From assembly GCA_900769325.1 (NCBI GenBank), contig CAAGGF010000067.1, forward strand, positions 1 through 25,947: 25,947 nt of DNA, read 5' to 3'. The notes below the pieces were generated by a model. That model saw only the letters and a program-made list of their open reading frames with translations. It was not told the DNA's origin and ran no database searches. The position numbers and the translations under genes were made by a program. Position 1 is the stretch's first letter. The number at the start of each line of letters is the position of its first letter. This document shows positions 1 through 7,809 of the stretch, one piece after another. This DNA is from Spirochaetia bacterium (GTDB lineage: Bacteria; Spirochaetota; Spirochaetia; Treponematales; Treponemataceae).

Positions 1-8
1 AAAAAATA

Positions 9-37
9 TTGATTTTGCGGAACAGAAGTAGTAAAAT
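9..37 (+). promoter_or_regulatory. Sigma-70-type promoter for the DUF4143 ATPase
   Basis: TTGATT (9-14), a 17-base spacer, then TAAAAT (32-37). Only six bases separate the -10 box from the ATG at 44, so transcription should begin at or next to the start codon. No Shine-Dalgarno sequence is visible, so the mRNA is probably leaderless. Confidence 0.6.
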
Positions 38-43
38 CAGTTT

Positions 44-1237
44 ATGAAGATACTGCAAAGACATGACTTTTTAGATAAATTAATTCGCACAATAAAAACA
101 CCAGATATAAAAGTTCTTACTGGAATCCGCCGCTGTGGAAAATCAAAACTTCTTGAGCTGTTTATCGATTATATTAAACAAAACCTGCCAGATGCCAATA
201 TCATTCATATAAATTACAATCTCTTCCAATTTTCAACATTAAAAAATGCTCCGGCCTTAAATGAATATGTAGAAAATCTTTATTCACCAAAAAAAGAAAA
301 TTTTCTCTTAATAGACGAAGTTCAGCTTTGCAAGGATTTTGAGCTGGCAGTAAATTCCTTTCATGCTTCTGAAAAATATCATATTTATTTGACAGGTTCC
401 AATGCATTTTTGCTTTCCAATGATTTGGCAACATTGTTTACAGGACGAACTTTTTCCGTTGAGATATTTCCATTCAGTTTTAAAGAATTTGTTTCGTATT
501 TTGGACACACGGATATTCAAAAGGCATTCGACGAATATTCAATGCAAGGCGGAATGGCAGGTTCGTATTTGTATGATACAACAGAAGAAAAATATAATTA
601 CATAAAAGAAGTTTTTGAAACCTTAATTATTCGGGACATTCAGCAGAAATATAAAATTAAAAATTCCCCTCTTTTAGATACACTTAATGATTTTCTTTTG
701 GACAATATTTCCTCTGAAGTTTCTGCCCGAAGCATTGCAAACACCTTAAACTCAAAAGGAATAAAAACCGACGATAAAACAGTTTCATCATATATAAAAT
801 ACTTATGTGCTTCCTATGCTTTCTACAAAGTACGCCGCTACGATATAAAAGGCAAAAAATATCTTGCCAGTCAGGATAAATACTATCTTGCTGACCATTC
901 GTTCAAATATGCAAAACTTGGAACAAAAAATATGGATTATGGAAGAATCTACGAAAACATTGTTTGTATTGAACTTTTACGACGTGGCTATGAAGTGTAC
1001 ACAGGTGTTCTTTATAAAAGAGAAATTGATTTTGTGGCTATAAAACGTGACGAAAAAATCTACATTCAGATAAGCGACGACATTTCCAATCCAGAAACGC
1101 TTAAACGGGAAACTTCACCGCTTTTGAGCATAAAAGATGCCTATCCCAAAATGCTAATTGCAAGAACAAAGCATCCAAAGTATCAGTATGAAGGAATTGC
1201 CGTGTGTGATCTTGCACAATGGCTTCTTGAAAAATAA
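44..1237 (+). CDS. ATP-binding protein, AAA_14/DUF4143 family
   Basis: A 397-residue protein of the widespread AAA ATPase plus DUF4143 family, whose cellular role is not established. The Walker A motif is GIRRCGKS (residues 27-34) and the Walker B motif LLIDE (88-92), followed by a sensor-like YLTGSN near residue 115. The C-terminal third is the DUF4143 region and carries EIDFV and a following IYIQIS strand, the remnant of a PDDEXK nuclease-like fold typical of these proteins. The length is normal for the family and the N-terminus matches its usual beginning, which supports this start even though no ribosome binding site is visible. The gene stands alone. Family assignment is firm; function is unknown. 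Confidence 0.9.
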   Translation: MKILQRHDFLDKLIRTIKTPDIKVLTGIRRCGKSKLLELFIDYIKQNLPDANIIHINYNLFQFSTLKNAPALNEYVENLYSPKKENFLLIDEVQLCKDFELAVNSFHASEKYHIYLTGSNAFLLSNDLATLFTGRTFSVEIFPFSFKEFVSYFGHTDIQKAFDEYSMQGGMAGSYLYDTTEEKYNYIKEVFETLIIRDIQQKYKIKNSPLLDTLNDFLLDNISSEVSARSIANTLNSKGIKTDDKTVSSYIKYLCASYAFYKVRRYDIKGKKYLASQDKYYLADHSFKYAKLGTKNMDYGRIYENIVCIELLRRGYEVYTGVLYKREIDFVAIKRDEKIYIQISDDISNPETLKRETSPLLSIKDAYPKMLIARTKHPKYQYEGIAVCDLAQWLLEK

Positions 1238-1322
1238 CAGAAAAAACATCCGATTATCATACAATATTGAATAGAAAAACATGTAAAAATCTGTTTTATC
1301 CGTGGTTTATTAATAAATTCTA

Positions 1323-1351
1323 TTGTACATCGTTTTATCAGGGTATATAGT
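1323..1351 (+). promoter_or_regulatory. Sigma-70-type promoter for the MFS transporter
   Basis: TTGTAC (1323-1328), 17 bases, TATAGT (1346-1351). The ATG at 1358 follows after six bases, the same spacing as at the first gene, and again no Shine-Dalgarno sequence precedes it. A leaderless transcript is inferred. Confidence 0.6.
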
Positions 1352-1357
1352 TTCTGT

Positions 1358-2545
1358 ATGTCTGATAAAAAGAAAATGAATGTTCTTGCTTCTTCTGCTT
1401 CAGGTGTATCATCTCTGATTATTACTGTTATTCTGGTGGGGCTTGGAGAGCGTATTGGAGAGAGGTTTTTGCCGGTCTATCTTGTTGCAACTGGGGCTTC
1501 TCTTTTTGCACCGTCTGTTCTTAATGCACTGGATAACTTTTTATCGGCAGTATATTCTTTTCCGGGCGGCTGGATTTCCAGTAAAGTCGGCTATAAAAAA
1601 GCACTACTTTATTTTAATATTTTTGCGATTATCGGTTATCTTATCGTGATTATTTTTCCGGGCTGGATTGCTGTTATTGCAGGCTCGGTATTTTTTTTGT
1701 CATGGTCAAGTCTTTCTATGCCGGCTTATATGGATTTAATCAGAAAGGAAATTCCAAAAAACAAGCAAGTGTTCGGTATTTCACTTCATTCACTTATAAA
1801 AAGAATTCCGATGGCATTAGGTCCTCTTTTGGGAGGAGTGCTTGTTGATAAATTTGGCATTCAGAATGGAGTGAGGATTGCTTTTGGAATTGCGACATTG
1901 TGCAGTATTGCAGGAATTTTTGTCCAGCAGTCAGCGATGAAAGATTCTGTTCCAGAAAAAAAAGCAGATGCGGGATTTCCCCGAATTCTTCCATGGCAGT
2001 TTCCGCACGATATGCAGGTAATTCTTGTTTCTGATATTCTTGCAAAATTTTGTTCGCAGATTCCGTATGCGTATATTGCAATCTGGGCGATGGAATATCC
2101 AAAGGGAGCTAAAATCAGTGCGATGCTTTTTGGAACGCTTACAACGATAGAAATGGTTTGTGCAATTTTGTCGTATGTAATAATCGCTTTTTTGGGAGAC
2201 CGTTTTAAGAAAAAAAGTTTTGTTTTGACGACGTTCATTTTGTATGCGCTTTTTCCGATTGTGCTTTTGGGTGCAAGGTCATTTCCTGTTTTGATAGCGG
2301 CTTTTATTATCCGTGGCTTCAAGGAATTTGGTGAACCGGCACGAAAAGCACAGATTATGGATTTTGCACCTGAAGGTCAGAAGGCGCTGTACTTTGGTGC
2401 GTTTTATTTATACCGCGATATTTTTGTAACGCTTGGTGTTTTTTTGGGCGGCGCGCTCTGGCTTGTCTGCCCTGAACTTAATCTGATTGTCGCTGCAGGT
2501 TTTGGAATTGTTTCGTGCCTTGTATATGCGGTAAAAGGAAAATAA
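1358..2545 (+). CDS. Major facilitator superfamily transporter
   Basis: A 395-residue, strongly hydrophobic protein with about 12 predicted membrane segments, the usual length of an MFS single-polypeptide carrier in the inner membrane. The N-terminal half has the segment GERIGERFLPVYL, followed by FPGGWISSKVGYKKA, which resembles the MFS loop 2-3 motif (G-x3-D-R/K-x-G-R/K-K/R). LGPLLGGVLVDKFG repeats this pattern between helices 5 and 7. A charged central loop near residues 195-215 separates the two six-helix halves. The substrate cannot be told from sequence. The gene is monocistronic: its own promoter lies upstream and a long hairpin lies downstream, facing a convergent gene. Confidence 0.9.
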   Translation: MSDKKKMNVLASSASGVSSLIITVILVGLGERIGERFLPVYLVATGASLFAPSVLNALDNFLSAVYSFPGGWISSKVGYKKALLYFNIFAIIGYLIVIIFPGWIAVIAGSVFFLSWSSLSMPAYMDLIRKEIPKNKQVFGISLHSLIKRIPMALGPLLGGVLVDKFGIQNGVRIAFGIATLCSIAGIFVQQSAMKDSVPEKKADAGFPRILPWQFPHDMQVILVSDILAKFCSQIPYAYIAIWAMEYPKGAKISAMLFGTLTTIEMVCAILSYVIIAFLGDRFKKKSFVLTTFILYALFPIVLLGARSFPVLIAAFIIRGFKEFGEPARKAQIMDFAPEGQKALYFGAFYLYRDIFVTLGVFLGGALWLVCPELNLIVAAGFGIVSCLVYAVKGK

Positions 2546-2596
2546 GTTCAAATCGTTCTATTTATTAATTGTTAACACTAAGTGACACGAAAAGAC

Positions 2597-2669
2597 ACAA
2601 ACCTGACAACACAGTTAAAATAAATCGTGCTTGATATGTCATCAATTTTAAACTGAATGTCAGGTTTTG
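2597..2669. terminator. Long imperfect hairpin between convergent genes
   Basis: AAACCTGACA (2599-2608) pairs perfectly with TGTCAGGTTT (2658-2667), and inside it CAGTTAAAAT pairs with ATTTTAAACTG with one bulge. The plus strand continues into TTTTGTTTCTTTT. It probably ends MFS transcription and perhaps works in both directions. The long arms and 23-base apical loop would also fit a small dispersed palindromic element. Confidence 0.55.
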
Positions 2670-2697
2670 TTTCTTTTAATGAAAAGAATTAGCTGCT

Positions 2698-3291
2698 TTA
2701 TTCTTCTATTTCGTAGGTGATTTGATTTAACAACAGATCATTCTTTTCCAGTTTTGTAACTTTTCCATTTACTTTATAAATATCTTCTTTTTTGAGCGAC
2801 AGCAATTTATCATTATTTGAATAGATATGAATCATGAGAGTTTTTCCGGCAATCTTTGTTGAATCTAAAATAATACTAGTCGCTTCATAGTCAAAACCAT
2901 CTTTTTTTGATTCATCTATAGAATATAATTTAAAATTTGCTGAAACTTTTTTACCCACAATGTTATTTTTTTCAACATATTTTTTAAAATACAAGTCTGA
3001 AGCCGAATTTGCAAATTGAAACAAAACATCAGGATTTGTTATCGCTGCATCAAATTTATTTTGATATTCTTCATCAGTCCATTTTTCGATTCTGTTTGAA
3101 ATTTCATTTACATAAATATTAGCAAGTTTCTTTGCAGTAGATAGTTGATTTGGAAGGGGATTTGAAGTAGGTTTACCGTTTTTATCACAATTTGAACTTG
3201 TAACATCCGTTACCTTAATTGAAAATGAATCACCATTTCCTTGAATTGTAATTGTCTGATCTTGACGCTGAAAACTCAATAAAACTTTCAT
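2698..3291 (-). CDS. Hypothetical protein, possibly 5'-truncated
   Basis: I do not recognise this protein of about 197 residues. It is mostly polar with alternating beta-like segments near the N-terminus (QTITIQGNGDSFSIKVTD) and charged strand-rich stretches in the second half ending KLEKNDLLLNQITYEIEE. No signal peptide or membrane segment is visible. The ATG at 3291 is preceded in frame by a TTG (3294) and has no Shine-Dalgarno sequence. The frame stays open upstream as a protein-like stretch (YDIQNDTYVIKAYSL) into a dispersed-repeat-like block at 3351-3378, without a good start codon. It may therefore have lost its original N-terminus, or it may use a weak start. Codon use is AT-rich like its neighbours. 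Confidence 0.6.
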   Translation of the reverse strand: MKVLLSFQRQDQTITIQGNGDSFSIKVTDVTSSNCDKNGKPTSNPLPNQLSTAKKLANIYVNEISNRIEKWTDEEYQNKFDAAITNPDVLFQFANSASDLYFKKYVEKNNIVGKKVSANFKLYSIDESKKDGFDYEATSIILDSTKIAGKTLMIHIYSNNDKLLSLKKEDIYKVNGKVTKLEKNDLLLNQITYEIEE

Positions 3292-3350
3292 CAATGAATA
3301 AGCTTTTATTACATAAGTATCATTTTGAATGTCATACGAAACGCACCCCC

Positions 3351-3378
3351 TGTCATTCCGAGCCCGTCGAGGAATCCC
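3351..3378. repeat. Dispersed-type intergenic repeat (TGTCATTCCGAG...GAGGAATCCC)
   Basis: A 28-base block, TGTCATTCCGAG followed by CCCGTCGAGGAATCCC, with complementary ends ATTCC/GGAAT. It is more GC-rich than its surroundings and resembles short repeats I recall from intergenic regions of Treponema and other genomes. I see only one copy here, so calling it a repeat rests on recognition, not on copies in the window. Confidence 0.4.
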
Positions 3379-3404
3379 ACTTATAGGTCTTTACAACTGT
3401 TAAC

Positions 3405-3438
3405 AAAAAAAAGGGATACTGAATCAGCATCCCTTTTT
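3405..3438 (-). terminator. Rho-independent terminator of ppdK
   Basis: Read on the minus strand, GGGATGCTGA pairs with TCAGTATCCC (one G-U pair), flanked by AAAAA before and a run of eight T after (3405-3412). It lies about 140 bases beyond the ppdK stop, after the repeat-rich spacer, and is the first good terminator the ppdK transcript meets. Confidence 0.8.
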
Positions 3439-3467
3439 ACCCTTGCGGGTGTCAACTAGCTTACTTT

Positions 3468-3603
3468 CGTAAAACTCGCATAAACTTATTTGTTAGCTTT
3501 GATTACAGCCTGAGCTCGGGGCAAACCGCGGTTTGCCCTACGAGTTTTACTCTCGTAAAACTCGCAAATCAAACTATTTGTTAGACTTAATAACAGCCTG
3601 GGC
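3468..3603 (-). repeat. Diverged duplication of the ppdK 3' end
   Basis: Two direct copies: 3468-3515 and 3553-3603. Each has TCGTAAAACTCGCA, a short spacer and the last ten codons of ppdK on the minus strand. The working copy encodes AQAVIKSNK-stop (TAG); the downstream copy (3486-3515) encodes AQAVIKANK-stop (TAA). Six bases differ: four are silent third positions, one changes Ser to Ala and one is in the stop codon. Similarity ends exactly at AQA. Confidence 0.8.
3519..3564. repeat. Two perfect palindromes between the ppdK tail copies
   Basis: GGGCAAACCG/CGGTTTGCCC is a 20-base perfect palindrome (3519-3538). CGAGTTTTAC-TCTC-GTAAAACTCG (3541-3564) is a perfect ten-pair hairpin. A truncated relative of the second hairpin lies at 3462-3479. 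They fill the space between the two copies of the ppdK end, as expected of a small palindromic mobile element. Confidence 0.75.
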
Positions 3604-6261
3604 ACCGGCAAGACGAGCAGCTGGTACACGGAATGGTGAACAAGATACATAGTTCAAGCCAAGCTTGTAGCACAATGCGATAGAAGCTGGGTCTCCACCA
3701 TGTTCTCCACAGATTCCAAGGTGCAAGTCAGCTTTAACTGAACGACCTTTTTCTTCTGAAAGACCAATCATTACACCAACACCGTCTTCGTCCAAAGTCT
3801 TGAATGGGTCTTGGAGAAGAACTTTCTGATCCAAGTAAGAATCAATGAACTTAGAGTAGTCATCACGGCTGAAACCGAATGTTGTCTGTGTAAGGTCATT
3901 TGTACCGAATGAGAAGAAGTCAGCATATTCTGCAATTTTGTCAGAAGTAGCAGCAGCACGAGGGAATTCAATCATAGATCCAATCTGGAATTTCAAAGAA
4001 GTTTTCTGAGCTTCGTTTACTTTTGCAATTACAGCTTCTGCCTGAGAGCGAATCTGTTTCAATTCATTTGCTGTAGTTACGTTTGGAATCATGATGCGAA
4101 CATCGTGTTTAAGACCTTCTTTTTCTGCCTGAGCAGTAGCCAAAGCAATAGCTTCAACCTGCATTTCATAAATTTCTGGATATGTGATAGCAAGACGACA
4201 ACCACGGTGACCGAGCATTGGGTTGTGTTCATTCAATTCAGCATATTTAGAGTTAATGAAGTCAACAGAAACACCAAGTTTTTTAGCCAAAGCCGATGCC
4301 AATTCTGGAGTTTCAGCCTGAACAAATTCGTTTAATGGAGGGTCCAGCAAACGGATTGTAACAGCACGACCTTCCATAGTTTTGATGATGTTATAGAAGT
4401 CTTTCTGCTGAAGTGGAAGAATTGCAGCAAGGTTTGTTTTTCTTTCTTCTGTTGAATCAGAAATAATCATTTTCTGGAAAGAAGTAAGTTTTGGTTCTTC
4501 AAAGAACATGTGTTCTGTACGGCAAAGACCAATACCAGCAGCACCAAAGCGGAATGCCTGTGGAGCTTCGTTCTGTTCAGCGTTTGCAAGAACTTCAAAA
4601 CCTTTAACAGTTTTTCCAGATGGAGTTGTGCGAACTGATGCAGCACGAACTTCGTCTGCCCAAGAAAGATATGTTTCCAAGTCGCCAGAAACAGCAGCTT
4701 CTTTTACAGGAATTACTTCACCGTAAACATTACCTGTTGAACCATCGATAGAAATAAAGTCACCTTTCTTGAATGTTTTTTCACCAATTTTTACAGTTTC
4801 TTTGTCTACGAAAACAACATCAGAACAACCACAAACACAAGGTGTACCCATACCACGAGCAACAACAGCAGCGTGAGAAGTACGTCCACCTGTAGAAGTC
4901 AAGATACCCTGAGCAACATACATACCAGCAATATCATCTGGAGAAGTTTCTTTTCGAACGAGCATTACTTTCTTGCCTTCTTTATCCCATTCAACTGCTT
5001 CTTCAGCTGTGAAAACAATCTGACCACATCCAGCTCCAGGAGAAGCGTTAAGGGCAGAAGCCAAAGGTTTAGCAGATTTAAGAGCTTTTGCATCAAACTG
5101 TGGGTGGAGCAACTGGTCAAGCTGATCTGGTTTTACGCGGAGAAGTGCTTCTTCTTTTGTAATCATTCCTTCAGCAACCATATCAACTGCCATCTTAACA
5201 GCAGCAGGACCAGTACGTTTACCGTTACGACACTGAAGCATGAAGAGTTTTCCTTCCTGAACAGTGAATTCCATATCCTGCATATCATGATAGTGAGCTT
5301 CAAGACGGTCACGGATTGTAGAAATTTCTTTGAAGATTTCTGGCTGCTGTTTTTCAAGAGCAGAAATATCCATTGGAGTACGAATACCAGCTACAACGTC
5401 TTCACCCTGAGCGTTGATGAGGTATTCAGCCATGAAGTGGTTTTCACCAGTAGAAGGGTCACGAGAGAATGCAACACCAGTACCAGAAGTTTCACCCATG
5501 TTACCAAATACCATTGCCATAACTGTAACAGCAGTTCCTTTGATAACATTTTCGTCAATATTGTTAAGCTTGCGGTAGATGATAGCGCGTTCATTCATCC
5601 AAGAACCAAATACAGCTCCAATAGCAGCCCACATCTGATCTTTTGGATTCTGAGGGAAATCTTCACCTTTTTCAGCTTTGTACATTGCTTTATATTTAGA
5701 AACGATAGTCTGAAGTTCTTCTGTTGTAAGTTCAGTATCTTCTTTAATTCCACGAACAGCTTTTACTTCGTCAATGATAGCTTCGAATTTATCGTGGTCA
5801 ACACCCATAGCAACGTTACCGAACATCTGGATAAAGCGACGGTAAGCATCCCATGCAAAACGTGGATTGTTAGTTTTGTTTGCAAGTCCCACAACAGACT
5901 TATCATTAAGACCAAGATTGAGGATTGTGTCCATCATACCAGGCATAGATTCAGCAGCACCAGAACGAACAGAAACCAAGAGAGGATCATTTTCGTCACC
6001 AAGTTTTTTACCGAAAACTGTTTCAAGTTTGTTGAGATATTCATCTACCTGAGCGTTAAGATCTGCAGGATATTTTCTACCCAATTTGTAGTATTCCTGA
6101 CAAACATCGATAGAAATTGTGAATCCAGGTGGAACTGGAAGACTTAAAGGAGCCTTTGCCATCTGAGCAAGGTTAGCACCTTTACCACCAAGGATAGGAC
6201 GCATTGATTCATCACCTTCTGCGTCACCATTGCCGAAAAAGTAAACATACTTTGTAGCCAT
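3574..6261 (-). CDS. ppdK: Pyruvate, phosphate dikinase
   Basis: This 895-residue cytoplasmic enzyme interconverts pyruvate, ATP and phosphate with phosphoenolpyruvate, AMP and pyrophosphate, and in anaerobes often works glycolytically. The N-terminal nucleotide-binding domain begins GGKGANLAQMA. The central phosphohistidine domain has GGRTSHAAVVARGMG, whose His carries the phosphoryl group. The C-terminal PEP-utilising barrel ends with GICGEHGGDP, with the catalytic Cys at 851. Length is normal. The ATG is preceded seven bases upstream by GGAG and by a good promoter. Transcription is divergent from the ATP-grasp operon. The final codons are duplicated just downstream, so the last nine residues may have been replaced by a recombined copy. 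Identity is certain. Confidence 0.98.
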   Translation of the reverse strand: MATKYVYFFGNGDAEGDESMRPILGGKGANLAQMAKAPLSLPVPPGFTISIDVCQEYYKLGRKYPADLNAQVDEYLNKLETVFGKKLGDENDPLLVSVRSGAAESMPGMMDTILNLGLNDKSVVGLANKTNNPRFAWDAYRRFIQMFGNVAMGVDHDKFEAIIDEVKAVRGIKEDTELTTEELQTIVSKYKAMYKAEKGEDFPQNPKDQMWAAIGAVFGSWMNERAIIYRKLNNIDENVIKGTAVTVMAMVFGNMGETSGTGVAFSRDPSTGENHFMAEYLINAQGEDVVAGIRTPMDISALEKQQPEIFKEISTIRDRLEAHYHDMQDMEFTVQEGKLFMLQCRNGKRTGPAAVKMAVDMVAEGMITKEEALLRVKPDQLDQLLHPQFDAKALKSAKPLASALNASPGAGCGQIVFTAEEAVEWDKEGKKVMLVRKETSPDDIAGMYVAQGILTSTGGRTSHAAVVARGMGTPCVCGCSDVVFVDKETVKIGEKTFKKGDFISIDGSTGNVYGEVIPVKEAAVSGDLETYLSWADEVRAASVRTTPSGKTVKGFEVLANAEQNEAPQAFRFGAAGIGLCRTEHMFFEEPKLTSFQKMIISDSTEERKTNLAAILPLQQKDFYNIIKTMEGRAVTIRLLDPPLNEFVQAETPELASALAKKLGVSVDFINSKYAELNEHNPMLGHRGCRLAITYPEIYEMQVEAIALATAQAEKEGLKHDVRIMIPNVTTANELKQIRSQAEAVIAKVNEAQKTSLKFQIGSMIEFPRAAATSDKIAEYADFFSFGTNDLTQTTFGFSRDDYSKFIDSYLDQKVLLQDPFKTLDEDGVGVMIGLSEEKGRSVKADLHLGICGEHGGDPASIALCYKLGLNYVSCSPFRVPAARLAGAQAVIKSNK

Positions 6262-6307
6262 TATTTAACTCCATAAAATAATTTTTTCTATAAGAAGTAG
6301 TTTTGTT

Positions 6308-6336
6308 ATTTTACAAGTATTTCAAAAATCCGTCAA
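6308..6336 (-). promoter_or_regulatory. ppdK promoter
   Basis: On the minus strand TTGACG (6331-6336), 17 bases, TAAAAT (6308-6313). The start codon follows about 46 bases downstream, with GGAG at 6269-6272 as ribosome binding site. Confidence 0.7.
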
Positions 6337-6371
6337 TAATGCGAAAAATTCTGTTCGTCACAACCAAATGA

Positions 6372-6401
6372 TTGACAAATTATTTTTGTTTGTGATATAG
6401 T
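6372..6401 (+). promoter_or_regulatory. Promoter of the ATP-grasp operon
   Basis: TTGACA (6372-6377), an 18-base spacer, then TATAGT (6396-6401) preceded by an extended TGA. This is the best consensus match in the window. The transcript should start near 6408, giving a leader of about 85 bases that contains the terminator-like hairpin. Confidence 0.75.
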
Positions 6402-6419
6402 CCACTTATATTTTTCAAA

Positions 6420-6464
6420 GCAGTGGTGCAAAGACGTTCCAGAATGGCTGGAGCGTCTTTTTTT
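6420..6464 (+). promoter_or_regulatory. Leader with intrinsic terminator (putative attenuator)
   Basis: AAGACGTTCCAG (6431-6442) pairs with CTGGAGCGTCTT (6448-6459) around AATGG, a 12-pair stem with one G-U pair, followed by seven T (6458-6464). The hairpin lies between the promoter and the ribosome binding site of the ATP-grasp gene, so full-length transcription needs read-through. Just before it is GC-AGTGGT-GC (6420-6429). The U-run is followed by ATTTTAAA, as in the glnN leader. The regulator is unknown. A free-standing small RNA is the alternative. Confidence 0.65.
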
Positions 6465-6492
6465 ATTTTAAAACTTTTTCCGGAGGCAAAAA

Positions 6493-7809
6493 ATGAAAGA
6501 ACTGTATTCACATGTAAATCACATCAACATGCTTCTTGAACGCTATGGCGTGCGATTCGGAATTTACAAAAACGGAGTTTTTAAAGAACAGCTTTTTCCG
6601 TTTGACCCGATTCCGCGAATTATTTCAAAACAAGATTTTTGCGAAATCGAAAAAGGACTCATTCAGCGTGTAACTGCACTCAATTTGTTTTTAAAAGATA
6701 TTTACAGCGATAAAAAAATCATAAAAGATAAAGTCATTCCGCCGGAATTTGTTTTTTCGTCTTCCGGCTATATGAGCGAGTGCGAAGGTGTCAGTGCTCC
6801 TAAAGGAATTGCAAGTCATATTTCAGGAATTGACCTCGTTCAGGCAAAAGACGGCAAATGGTACATTCTCGAAGACAACCTCAGGATTCCGTCAGGGGCA
6901 TCTTATCCACTGATTGCACGCGATTTGTGCCGCCGTTCAAGTCCTGTAACTTTCCGCAACAACCAGATAGAAGACAACCGCGATTACGCTGAACTTCTCA
7001 AAAATACGATGAACTATGTAAACACCGGCGGACTTAATGTAATACTTACTCCAGGCAGATACAATGCCGCATTCTTTGAACATTCATACCTTGCAGAAAA
7101 AACGGGCGCAGTATTAGTTTCATCTGATGATTTATTCGTCGAAAACGACAAAGTATATTTGAACACAGCACTTGGAAAGCAGAGAGTCGGTGCAGTCTAC
7201 CGCCGCATTTCTGATGAATATCTTGACCCGCTTGCTTTCCGAGAAGATTCACTTATCGGAATACCGGGAATTTACAATGCCTACAAAAAAGGAAATGTCG
7301 CAATTTTAAATTCCCCAGGAAACGGTGTTGCAGACGACAAAGGCATTTATTACTTTGTTCCAAAAATGGTCGAATATTATCTTGGCGAAAAATGCATTAC
7401 AAACAATGCTCCGACTTATCTTCCGTATTACGAAGAAGACAAAAAATATGTCCTTGAAAATTTTGACAGGCTCGTAATAAAAGATGTTGCAGAGGCAGGA
7501 GGTTACGGAGTCGTTTTTGGAAGTTCGCTTTCAAAAGAAAAGAAAGAGCAGTTCATTCAAAGCATAAAAAATGAACCGCGCCGTTTTATTGCACAGGAAG
7601 TAATTGATTTCTGCGACTTAGATATACTCGATGAAGACGGCAAAACTTTAGTTCCGCGTAAAGCAGATTTAAGGGCATTCGTACTTTCAGGGGAAAACGT
7701 TCAGGTATGGAAAAGCGGGCTTACAAGGTTCTCGCGTAATCCTGATTCATTCATAGTAAACTCATCACAAGGCGGAGGTTTTAAAGACACATGGATACTC
7801 TCACAATAG
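6493..7809 (+). CDS. Circularly permuted ATP-grasp type 2 protein
   Basis: A 438-residue protein of the circularly permuted ATP-grasp family (CP_ATPgrasp, formerly DUF404/DUF407). Diagnostic segments are KWYILEDNLRIPSGASYPL (near residues 120-138), the central NSPGNGVADDKGIYYFVPK, VIKDVAEAGGYGVVFG and the closing VNSSQGGGFKDTW. Family members are predicted, not shown, to form an amide or peptide bond at the cost of ATP. The length is a little under the usual 460-490. A good ribosome binding site (CCGGAGG, 6481 region) sits just before the ATG. The gene leads a five-gene operon and its 3' end overlaps the alpha-E gene. The substrate is unknown. Confidence 0.93.
   Translation: MKELYSHVNHINMLLERYGVRFGIYKNGVFKEQLFPFDPIPRIISKQDFCEIEKGLIQRVTALNLFLKDIYSDKKIIKDKVIPPEFVFSSSGYMSECEGVSAPKGIASHISGIDLVQAKDGKWYILEDNLRIPSGASYPLIARDLCRRSSPVTFRNNQIEDNRDYAELLKNTMNYVNTGGLNVILTPGRYNAAFFEHSYLAEKTGAVLVSSDDLFVENDKVYLNTALGKQRVGAVYRRISDEYLDPLAFREDSLIGIPGIYNAYKKGNVAILNSPGNGVADDKGIYYFVPKMVEYYLGEKCITNNAPTYLPYYEEDKKYVLENFDRLVIKDVAEAGGYGVVFGSSLSKEKKEQFIQSIKNEPRRFIAQEVIDFCDLDILDEDGKTLVPRKADLRAFVLSGENVQVWKSGLTRFSRNPDSFIVNSSQGGGFKDTWILSQ

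Noticed and set aside
3405..3564. CRISPR array in the repeat-rich spacer
   Set aside because: Only two copies, unequal spacers, and the copies contain ppdK codons; there are no cas genes.
4873..6147. A 424-codon open frame on the plus strand opposite ppdK
   Set aside because: It is a shadow of ppdK's codon bias; the sequence is Ser/Phe/Thr-rich without any domain, start site or promoter.
6420..6464. Glutamine or other known riboswitch before the ATP-grasp gene
   Set aside because: I could not match any known aptamer consensus; the segment is too short and is better described as a hairpin with a U-run.
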